Notes: generated from the letters alone by a model not told the origin. 64,000 bases of DNA from Margaritifera margaritifera (GCA_029931535.1 JAQPZY010001665.1:4027501-4091500), one strand, 5' to 3'; counted from the first letter of the stretch, positions 23,481 to 34,949 are shown. Made by a program: numbers and translations.

Positions 23481-23516
23481 AACTGCTTGAAATAAACAAA
23501 CAGTTGGCCAGTCTGA
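23481..23516 (+). CDS. Exon 4 of the HEPN-STAND gene (12-codon linker)
   Basis: A polypyrimidine acceptor (TCTCTCTTTTAG) ends at 23,480 and a consensus donor GTAAGT starts at 23,517. The exon is 36 nt, phase 1 on both sides, reading L-L-E-I-N-K-Q-L-A-S-L. It is a heptad-like piece of the linker coil. The Polinton begins about 160 bp downstream in the next intron. Confidence 0.6.
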
Positions 23517-23673
23517 GTAAGTGTTCATCTTATCTCCATGTATGAATTTCGTAAGCCTTTTGTGAAACCTTTCCAGGACGTAGTGATTTAACACGGTTAT
23601 ACAACATTATATTTTCATCCACATATTGTAAAGTGTTGATTTTGGCATTTCAGTGTTGTTTTCAGTAGTTATA

Positions 23674-24497
23674 TGTGCCACTTGGGGGACTTACGAGACA
23701 TAACATTTCGCTGTAAGTTTACATTAATATGCTCCTTGGGGGAGAATAGGGAAATCCTATGTTAAAAATGTGTATAGGTTTAACATTGGGATGGTATTAT
23801 GGGGACAAACGTGAAATTAGAATGGGATAATTTATGGTCGAAAGTTTATAGAGACAAAGGGTCGAACATTTATAGGGAAAAAGGGTCGAACATTTATAGG
23901 AATAAAGGGTCGAAAGTTTATAGGCACAAAGGGTTGAAGGTTTCTGGGGACAAACGGGAATGGAAATGTTATAATGTTTAGATACTATCCAACACCCGCT
24001 TTTTGATTACAAGCCCACCCCCACCCCCATTATATATCATCCACTTTTTGATTACTATCCAAATACACACCCCTATGCTCCAACGGAAAGGGTAGGAGTG
24101 TTTAAACACACATTATACTTACAAACCCACAAACATTCGATCACACAAGAGGGGTATTATGCAAAGATGGGGGATGAAATATACACATACTCACACACAC
24201 ACAAGCAAAGGATAGGAGTGTTAATAAACTCACTAAACTCTCACACAAAATACTATATTATCACACAAGTGTAGAAGTGTTTATATACACGCTATACCCT
24301 CACACAAACATACTATCACATACAAGTAAGGGCGTAAGGGGTTTTAATTTTAGTTCGAAACATTGACATTGATATACACAAACATACATAAAAAATCAAA
24401 CATCCAAGCACAAGTCGGCAATAGTATTGAATAGTATCTCTCTTTACTCGAGATCTGGATGGCCATGAAAAGAACCATTTAGTTTTGTTAACCGAAA
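23674..24497 (+). repeat. Left terminal inverted repeat of the Polinton
   Basis: Contains, outside to inside: GGGGAC words; four to five tandem copies of a ~33-bp unit (GGTCGAAAGTTTATAGRSAC AAA, 23,834-23,945); TACTATCCAACACCCGC-type repeats (23,971-24,065); ~75-bp repeats with GTAGAAGTGTTTATA (24,085-24,325); and a unique inner part to about 24,497 (AGATCTGGATGGCC...). It is roughly 820 bp against about 435 bp for the right copy because the tandem parts are longer. Confidence 0.8.
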
Positions 24498-24582
24498 ATG
24501 GTAAACATAGGTGACACCGCTTCACTGTTCTTGTCATCAATCTTCGTCTCACTGCCGGTTGGTATACTAAGACCCTCTGCAA

Positions 24583-25035
24583 ATGTCATTGTCCATCCAC
24601 AGAAATCCCTCTTTTCCATCATATGGCTCTCTCCGTAATCGTTGTGATGGCCCACGATACCTTCACATAGACGAGGTAGTCGGGATTGAACAGCATTCTG
24701 TTAAAGATGATGGAAGACAGCGGACGCGTGAAGTCACTTTCAATATATATGCGCAGGAGCGTTCCTACGATTTACCATTGAGGAACAGTTCAAGTACAAT
24801 ACATATAGCTGAAGCGAAGACAATGTATTGGGATGTGTCTGCCGCGGATACATCGTATACTCGGAGTGACAGTACAATGACTACTACTACGACTGCTGCT
24901 GTAGCCAGTATTCTTCTTTTAGAAGACGATGACTTCAATTTAGCTCTGGCTGATTTCCTGTCGTCTCCGCAAGAATTTTTGCCATCTGACGGTAGTACTA
25001 CCTTCATCCCCTTCTCCATCATTACCAGTGTATGA
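24583..25035 (+). CDS. Polinton ORF of unknown function (150 codons)
   Basis: First intact open frame inside the left terminus. The product is polar and Ser/Thr-rich, with an M-T-T-T-T-T-A-A-V-A stretch near residue 97 and an acidic-hydrophobic segment after it. No domain is recognised. Its ATGATGA end overlaps the next open frame by four bases, a spacing that resembles viral gene packing. It may be a small accessory protein or chance. Confidence 0.4.
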   Translation: MSLSIHRNPSFPSYGSLRNRCDGPRYLHIDEVVGIEQHSVKDDGRQRTREVTFNIYAQERSYDLPLRNSSSTIHIAEAKTMYWDVSAADTSYTRSDSTMTTTTTAAVASILLLEDDDFNLALADFLSSPQEFLPSDGSTTFIPFSIITSV

Positions 25036-25286
25036 TGATTTCAGAAAAAAACATACGGAGGAAGGAAGAAGAGCAAGTATTTGTTCAACAGCAACAACAA
25101 CAACAACAAGAAGAAAAAAGAAAGCGAGAAGAAGAAGAAACGATAAACACTTTCAACATTGAGAAACATGAAGAGTGCGAAAACAAAACAATGAGCCTGT
25201 TGCAAGACATTTTGGTGGAGTTAAAGCACCTGAGAGAAATGTATTACACTTCTTTAGCTGAACCCAAGAGAAAGAGACCTTCATAA
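25032..25286 (+). CDS. Polinton ORF: Gln/Glu-rich coiled-coil protein (84 codons)
   Basis: Starts at the overlapping ATG (25,032). A polyglutamine/glutamate stretch (codons 17-37) is followed by a leucine-spaced helix (M-S-L-L-Q-D-I-L-V-E-L-K-H-L) and ends with a nuclear-signal-like P-K-R-K-R-P. It is predicted to be coiled coil. No family is recognised. Confidence 0.4.
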   Translation: MMISEKNIRRKEEEQVFVQQQQQQQQEEKRKREEEETINTFNIEKHEECENKTMSLLQDILVELKHLREMYYTSLAEPKRKRPS

Positions 25287-25775
25287 TCCAAGACTTCTAA
25301 ACCTTCAATGACTACATCAGCTTTCGCCGTCATTGAGACGTCAGTGGCAGCAGAAGATACTACTACCACTAACAAAGCAGCAACAGGTGGAAGAGGAGCA
25401 TGAAGAGACCAATGCCCTTTTTCTTGATACTGATAACAGGTATCTTTACTTTTGTTTCTCTTTTCTCCTGTCTTTCCTTTTTTCTAAAGCTGTGAACATT
25501 CTGGAGCCCAGTGTCCTTTCTCTTGACAGACATAGCGAGTATCTTGACTTTTATCTCGAGTGGAGTAGTCTATAGTCTTACTGGAAGTATACTTTCTACA
25601 GACTCTCTGCGTATCTCTGACGAGAAGGGATATCTATTTTGACTCTGCCATCTTCACAGAATGAATGCTGAATGAATATATTCTCTTAGGATGAGAAGCT
25701 CTCTGTATATAGTGAGAGAGTGTGTAAAACTAAGTCATCTCAAATTTTTGAATCAAGATAAAATGATCACAATCT

Positions 25776-27972
25776 CCTGAGGAGAAACCAGAAGAAGCCA
25801 AGAGACGACGACGACTTTCGGTGTCACCTCATACACTAAGTGAAGTGTTAGCACAAGTGCATGCCGGTTATTTTAAAGACCACATTAGTGAGCCTGAACT
25901 AATAATATATACCTGTACCGGAAGACCAAGAGAACCAAGATCAACTAAAAATGAATGTTGTTCGGTAGCTTCTGAGGATTATTTTCACATTCAAGAGACC
26001 CAAAAAGCGATTTCCAGAAAGTTTCGAACAACCACTTACACGTACACGGTGAAATTTCAGAGTCCAATTCTGAAGTCCCACCAGAGAAAGCAGCGGGTTT
26101 CATTAGAGATTTATATGAATCATTATTAAAGAAACTGAAGCGACAATCGTTTGAGACTATTCATCAATCATGACAGTTTGAAGTCTCCTGTCTGGATCGA
26201 CTTTACTACACCGGCAGAATTAACACCGTCTAAAATTATGGAAAGAATTAAACACGTTCAACAATCCAATGATAAAATTGAAATGACGATGGAAAAGCCA
26301 CTCTTTACATGTCACACGTTTCACCTCATAGAGGTAGCGGACGACGCAAAGTTTATTGGCGGATAAAAGTCGCAGTACCAAACGCAGTATCGTCGAAATT
26401 AACAATCACCAAGATCAAATATGCTTATCCCGTGCCACCGTAGTGGCTCGAACCTCTGCTGAGGAGAACGATAACTCAGAATGGAAATGATCATGGGAGA
26501 GCATTAGAAACTCGGACAGAGTCAAATAACGAAAAGAAGCAGAACTCCTTTTGCAGCAAGCAGGCATTTCCAAAGAGACCGTGTGTGAGTTCCTGAAATG
26601 CAGAAACTTTAAGAAGTGGCACACGTTTTCAATGCCAAAGCTAATCAACATGTTGCTCTCCCGCATTTGCCAGAAGTTCCCTCATACGACCCCGACGGTA
26701 TGCACACAGAACAAGGAAAAGCATTCTACGCTTGGCACCTATGCTACAGACCCTTTAGACTTTCAAGAAGAAATGTTGAAATATTACCGATCTGATGTAG
26801 ACATTTTACGACGGTTTTGTTGAAATTTGCGACAATTATTTCTGGTTCACGGATGTATCGATTCTTTCAAGGACGCTTCTATCTTCGCTAAAGCGTGTAG
26901 ATTAGTCTACCGAAAATACTTCATGCCAGAGAACAAACTAACTATCATACCCCGTCAGTCCTATTTCTCCGTCAGCCGTCGATACTCGGCCAAAGTTTTG
27001 CGTTGGCTCCATTACTTGTGTGAAACTGAAGACAAATGGATACAACATGCTAGAAAAGGCGAATTAGAGAAAATTGGAACTATTTCTATGGATGGCTGGG
27101 ATTTGGAAAGCCCACAGACGGTGTACGAATTCCAGGGATGCTTATTTCACGGATGTCCCACTTGTTTTACTCAGCAAAACCTGAAAAGTCCTTTCTCAGA
27201 GTGTACCATGGAATAGGTGTACGAGCAAACATACCAACGACACCTGAGTTTAGAAAGTCAAGGATACCAAGTGATAGAAATGTGGGAACACGACTATGGT
27301 CGACGTTTCAAAACCGATTCAGAATTCAGACGGATTGCCAACAATTACGATGTGGTGGATACCGAAACTTTATACCCACGTGACAGTTTGTTTGGAGGAC
27401 GACCCAAGGCAACACGCTTGTTGCACGACGTGGACGAATCTCAAGGAGAGCAAATCAAATATATCGATGTGTGTCCCTTGTATTCTTGGGTGTGCATATA
27501 TGCGCGATTCCACACAAGCCACCCTGAAATGTTGACAGAACACATCGACGTGGAACACATTCGTCAATATGAAGGTTTGATCAAATGTAACGTGTTATCA
27601 CCGACGAACTTGTACCATCCTGTTATACCACATAATTGCCAAGGAAAACTGATGTTTCCTTTATGTTGTACGTGTACTGAAACGTGTAATCAAGACCAAT
27701 CTTGCTGCCACAATGATCAAGAACGCACTTTGACAGGAACGTGGGTGAGTATCAAATTGTTTCGTGCTCTCGATCGTGGATACCGCTTGTTCATAGTATA
27801 AGAAATTTGGCACTTTCCTACCAAAGAACAATGCCGAAAGGAAGACGACGACTCCAAGCAAGGACTATCTGCAGGCTAAGTCAACGAATTTCTAAACTTG
27901 AAGCAAGAATCTAGCGGCATTCCTTCTTGGTGTCAGACTTCAAAAGAATAAGATGAATTCAAAGATCGGTAA
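25776..27972 (+). pseudogene. Polinton protein-primed DNA polymerase B, N-terminal and exonuclease-side part only
   Basis: An N-terminal part with a basic K-R-R-R-R-L start reads in one frame to about 26,366. After a single frame change the rest reads in one frame to about 27,948. Recognisable Polinton PolB blocks are D-P-L-D-F near 26,749, Y-R-S-D-V-D-I-L near 26,790, F-Q-G-C-L-F-H-G-C-P-T-C-F near 27,130-27,168, Y-I-D-V-C-P-L-Y near 27,460 (palm motif A region) and G-K-L-M-F-P-L-C-C-T-C near 27,643. In-frame stops: 26,127, 26,136, 26,488, 26,527, 26,821, 27,214, 27,799, 27,877, 27,949. The sequence then stops resembling polymerase: palm motif B and the DTDS motif C are absent. Family members run to about 1,000 residues or more, so the C-terminal third is deleted. 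Confidence 0.85.
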
Positions 27973-28029
27973 AATGTATAAAATATCTTGTGTTGTTCAT
28001 GGTATCTCATAATTCTAAATACCGTTGTT

Positions 28030-28662
28030 ATGACTGTATCCTCCGTTCTCAAAGTGATTGACGAAAAGGCAGATCGTCAAAGATGGGAGGCACTTTATCT
28101 CCGCCCTCCGTTTAACATGTTGATTGTTACAACCAGTGGTTCAGGCAAATCCGCATTTGTCAAACCTTTCATCGAACACAAGTCACAATTGTTCGATCGT
28201 CCTCCACAATCGGCTTACGCATTACTCCAAGAAATTCAAGGCGAATCCATTTTTTGTAGAACGCATTCCTCGCGCAGACGATGGGATCGTGTCTGACTTT
28301 AGTTAAACACATCTTGTCATCTTTGATGACATGTTAGGAGAAGACGAAGAAGAAATTAAACTTTGGTTTACACGAAATGTCATCATCATAATCCCAGTAT
28401 TATTTACATTACTCAAAATTTGTTTCAAGAAAGTAAAGCACATCGCTCCATCAATCTCAATGCCCATTATGTGGTATTGTTTAAAAGTTCAAGAGACAAA
28501 TCTCAAGTGTAAGGGTTAGTCAAACAGATAGGATCACCTTGGCTGAATAATGCCTATCACGATGCCACTGAAATACCGCATACGTATTTACGCATCGATT
28601 TAAAACATACTACTCCCGCTTATTTGAGATTTTGTACAAATTTGTTTCAAACTTGGTGCTAA
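28030..28662 (+). pseudogene. Polinton FtsK/HerA-type packaging ATPase, broken
   Basis: An ATG at 28,030 opens a frame with Walker A (T-S-G-S-G-K-S) at about 28,132-28,152, preceded by the hydrophobic F-N-M-L-I-V strand. After a frame change near 28,270 comes a Walker B-like I-F-D-D-M-L-G-E (28,315-28,345). After another near 28,375 comes the C-terminal part with a T-Q-N-L-F-Q sensor-like stretch (about 28,405), ending at TAA 28,660. This order and the ~210-codon length match the ATPase that pumps DNA into Polinton and adintovirus capsids. Confidence 0.75.
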
Positions 28663-28765
28663 GAAGGAGGTCCTGGCATTTACACGTCACCTTTGGCGTC
28701 TGTCTGAAAAAAAACAACACACTAAAAATATATATAACATTCTTTTTTATCTATCCGTATTAAGC

Positions 28766-29046
28766 ATGACATCCATTCAATCTCATCGTCCGGCCAAATT
28801 GATTCGTGCACTGTGTGACATCAGTCGTAAAACAATGCTCAAGTACGTGCACATTGTTCTCGAAGCTAGTCTCAAAGACTCGTTACCATGGTTTACTTTT
28901 ACATCACGTTAATTACAACAAGGCGTCATCCACATACCCCATATAGAAAAACGTTTTTTTAAAAGAAAAAAAAAAAAAAAAAGGAGCTTATTGACAACTG
29001 GCACATCCAAGAATCGATACTTAAACTAAAAAGCAAATCATTTTGA
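28766..29046 (+). pseudogene. Small Polinton protein, broken
   Basis: An ATG at 28,766 opens 48 codons with a helix containing L-I-R-A-L-C-D-I. TAA at 28,910 interrupts the frame, which then continues in register with G-V-I-H-I-P-H-I-E-K-R-F. A run of A at 28,960-28,981 follows. Small helical proteins at this position occur in many Polintons. Function unknown. Confidence 0.4.
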
Positions 29047-29174
29047 AACTAGGTGAAAAAAATGGATCGTTAGGAGGTGTTATTATTCGTTCACTTTAAA
29101 AATGACATCCTAATGCCGAAGCTAAAAAAAAGCCAAATCCCCTAAAACAATTCAAACCCAAAAGAAGAGAGGCG

Positions 29175-29483
29175 ATGCAGCAAGTTCACACTCTAAGAAG
29201 AAGAAAATTAGCCCCAAGAAAAAAATCTCTTGCCAGAAAGAGAGGATGTATTGCCGTTAGAACGAGCACGCGCTCGGTGACGGTTTCTCCTGCCACATCT
29301 ACTTCTTCTTCTTCTTCTTCTTCGTTCTTGCTGATGCCTACCAAAGCTGATTTAAGTCCAGTGTTTCCTAATTTTATGAAAAAATGGAATCCCATTTCAA
29401 AAGGGAATTCTACTTCTCCGGCGACGTCTGCTTCTATTGCTCAAGCGACTGCTGCCGCAGCCAAGAAAAGCGGCCTCTCCTAA
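29175..29483 (+). CDS. Basic, Ser-rich Polinton ORF
   Basis: The N-terminal third is Arg/Lys-rich (L-R-R-R-K-L-A-P-R-K-K-S-L-A-R-K-R). A poly-Ser stretch encoded by TCT repeats follows, then an Ala/Thr/Ser tail. The composition resembles DNA-condensing core proteins, but low complexity makes this weak. No domain is recognised. Confidence 0.35.
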   Translation: MQQVHTLRRRKLAPRKKSLARKRGCIAVRTSTRSVTVSPATSTSSSSSSSFLLMPTKADLSPVFPNFMKKWNPISKGNSTSPATSASIAQATAAAAKKSGLS

Positions 29484-29829
29484 GACAAAACTAGAAGACA
29501 GAACAGGTGTGTTAAAAAGTTTTTTGGATTTATTCAATCAGGAACTGACATGATTTACTCCGTTGAAAGCAGCTCATCGTCGAGTGGTGCCCATTGTAAA
29601 GTTGATACTACATGCCGACAATAAGTGGAGACGAATTCCAATATAAAGAACGAAGAGGTGGGGATAAGATTCAGTTCAGTATATTGTGTTCAGAAAAAAA
29701 GATGTCACCAAGACGTTCACACCATCCCCATCCAAGAAACAACCGTCTTCACAACATGGGAAAAGAAAGGGACTCGCTCATCGTTTAGATAAACATTAGG
29801 ATGATTTCTCAGTACTAACGAAATCCAAT

Positions 29830-30145
29830 GCTTCGATGCGAAAAACAGATCATTCAAAAAGCACCCAAAGAAATCGTCGATACTGTGTGTTGATGATGTA
29901 TGAACATTTTGAAAGGAACTGTGTCTTTGTCTCAGATACAGCAACAGCGATTAGGAAAACATCAAAATGTTGTTCGCCAAATGGTGAAAAAATACCCATC
30001 TGTCAAAAGAGACAAAAGCTCGTTTAAGGAGGAGGATTTCTACACATGCGATTGGACCCGTGTTAAAAGTGGCTGCTCCTTTTTTAGGATCGATTCCTTG
30101 ACCTCTTTTAGGAGGAGTGATGAGATAAGGAAGAAAAGAAGATAA
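29830..30145 (+). pseudogene. Conserved small Polinton protein, broken
   Basis: In combined frames, a helix with I-L-K-G-T-V-S-L-S is followed by a basic helix (Q-Q-Q-R-L-G-K-H-Q-N-V-V-R) and, after a frame change near 30,030, a Gly/hydrophobic segment. This arrangement is a small protein found repeatedly near the integrase and capsid genes of Polintons. Its function is unknown. Confidence 0.4.
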
Positions 30146-30301
30146 AAAGGACACACTTTTATGGAAGAAATCTAACTTGTACCTTTGGGTATTACTGAAG
30201 GACGAAAGTGAACTTTAGTTCCGTACAAACGATGGATGGAACTCCATCGATGGTACGAACAACACATAGCTCATTTACCTCCTAATCCTAATCTCACCTA
30301 G

Positions 30302-30699
30302 ATGTCAGACTTAAAACAAGTATTACAATCGTTGATGGATCGAACTGATTTGTCAGAAACAGAAAAATCTCAACGGTCCGGACACTTATTGCAAAGTCTT
30401 CAATTGTTTCATCAACTGCTTTTGACGAAACAGTTAAACATACTCTGAGAGATTTAAATAATATCATGAAACGCGAAGAAAAAGAAAAAGCAACAAAGAG
30501 GATGACAGCCACAACCACAGGGATGGAAGAAAAAGAAACAACACATGTGCTTCAAACTGCGTCAAATCCCCATAGTAGTATTATGACAGCCTCCTTGTTG
30601 ACACTTTCCCCTACTCCCAGAAGAAATAAAAGCTTCGATCAAAAGGATTATATCGACACCTTTTTCAGCAGAAGAAAGAAAAAAGGGAGGCAGAAGTGA
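30302..30699 (+). pseudogene. Helical Polinton ORF upstream of the integrase
   Basis: The frame from ATG 30,302 encodes a Leu-rich helix (M-S-D-L-K-Q-V-L-Q-S-L) to a TGA at 30,446. A second frame (30,466-30,699) is Lys/Thr-rich. The two may be pieces of one small protein. Not identified. Confidence 0.3.
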
Positions 30700-30884
30700 A
30701 AAAAGAAATCAAGAAAATAGTAACCAAACATCCGATGACCGCTGCTATTCCTATTGTTCGTCGGACACGTCAAGCATCACCGCAGTCCCACAAAAATACC
30801 ACACGAACAACAACCTAAGAGCAGTATCGAATAATGGGTAACTTATTGAGGAGCAGCAACAAAAACAACCAACTCCATCATGGA

Positions 30885-31912
30885 TACACTTTAAGCCATC
30901 ATTTACTACAACCCTGCTCATGCTGCTGGTTACGGAGGAATTAAAAAAATTATATCGTGCTGCTAAAACCAAACTCAAATATTTACGTCTGCAAGATGTG
31001 CGAAGATAGTTACAAGAACCGATTTGACGAAAAGTTTCCAGAAGACAATCCAAAGTAGCAGGCATCGATCATCAATGCCAAGCAAATTTAGCAGATATAT
31101 CTCATTTGACGGCGTACAATAGCGGTTACAAATATTTGTTTTGTATTATTCACGTGTTTTCAAAATCAGCTTGGGTAGTTCCTTTGACTTCTAAAGCAGG
31201 TTCCGAGTTAGTGCGAAGTTTACAGCTGATTTTTAAACAAAGTGGACAACATCCTCTGCGATGGAAAACATACAAAGGCACCAAATTTCCCCACCAAGCT
31301 TTCCAAAAAAAGTGAAAAAAAACACATTCATTTTTAACCACTGAAAATCCTGAAACGAAAGCTCGTGCTGTGGAACGTTTTCAAAGAACTTTGAGAAAAC
31401 GTATGTGGAAACATTTAAACATCAACAAACTCTCAAATACATCGACGTGTTACCACGTTTATTCCAAGCTTGCATCCAATCATACCATCGAAACATCGGA
31501 TGCACACGTGAAGTGACACCTGAAAACAAAGTGATGATGTTTGATCTATGGTTTGGAAAGTCATCCATCTCAAAAAAGAAAGACGTGTTAAGGACCGGAG
31601 ATTACGTTCGCATTGGAAACAACAAACGCATTTTGGACAAAGGTTGTTTACATAATTGGACGACAGAATTGTTTCATGTCACTGGACAAGTGCGTGGACG
31701 TAATCCTCCTGTCTATAACTTGGTAGATATGAACGGAGAAGTGTTAACAGGAACTTTTTATTTGCCTGAGTTACAATGAGTGACCAAGAAAGAAAACGTA
31801 AAGTGAGCAAACGTCGACTTCAAGAAGTGAAAGTTCGTTGGAAAAGATATCCACCTAGTTTCGATTATTGGATTGCAGCTTCACAAGTGCTCGACTGTAA
31901 AAAGAAGTAGAA
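30885..31912 (+). pseudogene. Polinton integrase (DDE) with C-terminal chromodomain, broken
   Basis: A zinc-binding/N-terminal part near 30,905-30,960 (Y-N-P-A-H-A-A-G-Y-G-G) is followed by the core. Q-A-N-L-A-D-I at about 31,082-31,100 carries the first Asp; Y-K-Y-L-F-C-I-I-H-V-F-S-K-S-A-W-V follows near 31,130-31,180; the second acidic site region (T-Y-K-G-T-K-F) near 31,270 lacks the usual Asp and Glu; R-A-V-E-R-F lies near 31,363 with the catalytic Glu. The C-terminal domain ends with L-P-E-L-Q at 31,776. After a TGA and frame change, a chromodomain-like V-R-W-K-R-Y-P-P-S-F-D-Y-W-I follows at 31,830-31,880. Chromodomains direct some integrases to chromatin marks. Stops at about 31,009 and 31,313 and frameshifts at 30,945 and 31,430 break it. 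Confidence 0.82.
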
Positions 31913-32284
31913 GTGACCACCATGCCGTCAAACACAGCAGCTACTTCTCCTTCTGAATTGTGTTTGTAGTTCCTGTCTTCAAGAACTACAAACTCAATCC
32001 TTGTGGGTGTGGTGTGGAAAACGTGTTTGCAACAAGGAGACAAACAATTGTGGAGTATTTTACTCAGAAGTTTGTATTGGTTATCTTCTTTCCGCTTCGT
32101 CCTTGAAATATATTACCGACAGTAACAACAACAACAACGGTAGCTAAACTTCCAACGCCAGTCACCATTCTTCCAGTCACAACAACAGCTATCTTTTGGA
32201 AAACTTGGAAAAGTATTTTCCTTTGACCACGAGTGACTCCTCAGAAACTAAAACCATCGAACTATAAATAACTAATTTTATTTC

Positions 32285-33176
32285 ACATTACCTAGTGACA
32301 GTTTTATAGATGTGTTTCCCAACAGCACCTTATGATGTTTCACAGCCAAATTATCTCTGTCCATACAACTGGATCAGGAAGCTCATGTGGAAGTAGCTTT
32401 GGTAGAAATCATTCGTCCTACGCAAGCCCTCAATATAAAAAAATGCTGAAACACTTTCGTCGTCGATATCCTGAACTAACAAGTTCAAGAACAGTTGGAC
32501 AAAAATGTTTCTCCCTATTACGAATGCAAAAAAAGCATCGCCAGCCAATCCTCGAGCGACCGCCCATACCATGGGAATTCCTGCAGGATATTATTTTAAT
32601 GCTCAATATCTCGTCGAAACGATTGCAGCTATGTTCAACGATAAGTTTGGCAAAGTACTGGAGAAACCTCACAAAAATATTCTGAGCAAGTACCATAAAA
32701 TTGCTCACCGTCTGAAAATGCATTTTTCTGATGGCTTAACGATGTCCATTACTTTTTGTCCCGGTTTATTTGCTATGCTTGGTTGATACACCACTCTCTC
32801 TCCTATGAAAAACATTCATAGCAACGATCGATTCAACAGGTATTTTGTCTTTGCAATCGAATTTAACGAAGGACTTGATTTGATGTTTGTGTATTCTGGT
32901 GTGGTTGAGTACAACTTCGTGGTAAACACGGCTGCTCCGTTCCTCAGAGTCATTCCTTTCAAAGTGGATTCTGCAATAGCTGCTTTCTATGAAGGTGGAA
33001 TCACGTATCATGTTCACCGCGAATTTGTAGATCCTCATTATCGTCCTATCAATAAATTGTATTTTGACAGTGTCAATATTAGTATAAAAGGAGATCTTGA
33101 ACAAAATATTCTATTCTCGAAAGGAAAAGATACCGTAAAAGTACATTTTCGAAAACGATTCTCCAGTGAATTTTAA
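32285..33176 (+). pseudogene. Penton-like minor capsid protein (single jelly roll), broken
   Basis: An N-terminal segment (F-P-N-S-T-L, a hydrophobic strand, then V-E-V-A-L-V-E-I-I) at 32,310-32,410 is typical of Polinton minor capsid proteins. After frame changes the rest reads in one frame from about 32,505 to the TAA at 33,174, with a single TGA near 32,784. The C-terminal strands (F-L-R-V-I-P-F-K-V and V-K-V-H-F-R-K) match this family. It would form capsid vertices. The N-terminal part is the most damaged. Confidence 0.7.
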
Positions 33177-33179
33177 CTG

Positions 33180-33620
33180 ATGTATACAGCTTACGAAGGA
33201 GTCGCTCGACAACGAGGACATGGGTCAGGATATATGTTAAAATCAGCTTTTCTTACGGTATTACCCGTCTTAAAACCAATGGTGACTCGAGTATTGCATG
33301 TTTTAAAAGATGCAGCTTTGACGCGAGGAAAATAATTTCTCCAGAACGTCATCATTAACAAACAAAGTGCTAATGAAGCCTTCATGAAAGCAAGGGAAAC
33401 ATTTTTGCTTAAAACTGGGAAAGACCTTTTGGGTCTCCAAGACACCCATATATATCCGCTTCCCACATCCGACCAAGGCATTGCTTCCTCCTCTACGCCA
33501 CAGCATGGACGAAGCAGAACGAGACATAAAAAATTCTTCATACCTCATAAACACGTTCAGAAAAAGAATAAGAAAAGAAGTACAGCAGCGGTCAGAGAGT
33601 ATGACGTTTGTGATTGCTAA
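33180..33620 (+). pseudogene. pX-like core/minor capsid protein, one in-frame stop
   Basis: The ATG (33,180) lies three bases after the penton-like stop. The frame runs 147 codons to TAA 33,618 with one internal TAA at about 33,333 and no frameshift. The N-terminus has a G-x-G-S-G-Y glycine motif and a hydrophobic helix as in adenovirus/adintovirus pX- and pVI-like proteins. A helical middle (A-N-E-A-F-M-K-A-R) and a very basic C-terminus (H-K-H-V-Q-K-K-N-K-K-R) follow. It likely binds packaged DNA or membranes. Confidence 0.6.
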
Positions 33621-33636
33621 CTGAAAGAAAGGAAAA

Positions 33637-34941
33637 ATGGTGCACCAAGATTCTTGCGAATGTTCCAAGTCAGAACACGATCTTGTTTGTCGTGCCACCG
33701 ACGATGATGACGATGCAATAATCCCAATGGGTAGCATTTTATCTTGTATCGTCTTGGACCACCTTTGCACCTATCGAATTTGAAATCAAAGACAAGCCGA
33801 AGATTACATTGATCTGAATAACAGTTAATTGTACCTGAAAGTCAAAGTTCTGAAAGTGGACAACATCAATTCAGCAGCGGAAAATGCCAGAGTAGCTCCA
33901 GTCATCAATTTCATGCATTCGTTGTTCAGCGAAGTGGATTTACTTAAATAACAAACTAGTCAGCAGTAGTATGGATACTTACCTTACCGAACGTACCTGG
34001 AAAATCTCTTGACATACCAAAGCGAAAGCGAGAACATGCATCTGGATGAATCCGTGGTATGGAAACCTGATATATTCGACAAGTTCAACGACACAGAGTT
34101 GATGGAAGATGACGCTCCTCACAATGTTGGATTTAACTACCTTCGAAAGAAAATAAAACATGGACGCAGTTTAAAAATGATGGATGGTTTGCATTTGGAC
34201 ACGTGGTTGCAAGACAAGTATATGTTGAATGGATTGGATGTACGTCTGAAACTGAATCCATGTAGTACCGTGTTCCATTAGATGGCTAATTCTAACCAAG
34301 TACAAAATGAGCATAGAAGAAGTCAAACTTTACGTGCAGAAGACTTATCTAAAGTAGGAAACGACATCAGTCAAACTCTGAACAGAACGACGGTCAAGTA
34401 TCCTCGACGACGAGTGGAAGTGAAAACCTTCAAAATTGCTTCTGGACTCCGATCCAAGATCAAAGATCATGTTTTCAAAGAACAGCTGCCAAACTGTTTG
34501 TCCATTGGCATCGTCAGCACTGCAGCCCTTAACGTATATATCGAATAACATCCTTTCGAGTTCCAACAATTCAACGTGATTAAAATAGAAGTCTCCCGAG
34601 AAGGCCAGATGTTGTGTACCAGACCTTTTCAACCTAACTTTGCCCAAAAAATTACTTGAGATCTTATTTGACACTCTGAAACCACAGGAGAGTTACGTTC
34701 CAACAACAGCCACGGCATTTCGTTCAACAATTATGCAGGACGATATGCTTTGTAGGGCTCTTATTTCACTCCAGACCAAGACGACGACGAGGGACATTTC
34801 CACCCTATTAAATCGGGCCAACTTCGTATGGAACTTCAGTTTGCAGTGGCTCTGGCAAACACAGTGAACGTTATCTTGTATGCAGAATTCGACAATACTC
34901 TGGAAATCAATAGTGTCAGAGAAGAGACCCTAGAGTATTAG
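33637..34941 (+). pseudogene. Hexon-like major capsid protein (double jelly roll), nine in-frame stops
   Basis: One uninterrupted frame from ATG 33,637 to TAG 34,939 (434 codons). It contains nine internal stops at 33,781, 33,826, 33,949, 33,967, 34,279, 34,546, 34,657, 34,669 and 34,753, and no frameshift. Landmarks of the Polinton/adintovirus major capsid protein follow in order: E-D-Y-I-D-L-N-N (33,799), N-F-M-H-S-L-F-S-E-V-D (33,907), Y-L-P-Y-R-T-Y-L-E-N (33,976), L-N-G-L-D-V-R-L-K-L (34,225), K-Y-P-R-R-R-V-E-V-K (34,396), G-H-F near 34,792 and the final V-N-V-I-L-Y-A-E-F-D (34,867). It would build the capsid facets. The N-terminal start is the first ATG, 16 bases after the previous gene. 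Confidence 0.85.
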
Positions 34942-34949
34942 AAAGAAAA

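Noticed and set aside
25333..25575. 80-codon + strand frame between the coiled-coil ORF and the polymerase
   Set aside because: No domain, T-rich hydrophobic middle from pyrimidine tracts, and no conserved Polinton counterpart that I recognise.
33303..33770. 155-codon - strand frame
   Set aside because: Antisense to the pX-like and capsid genes.
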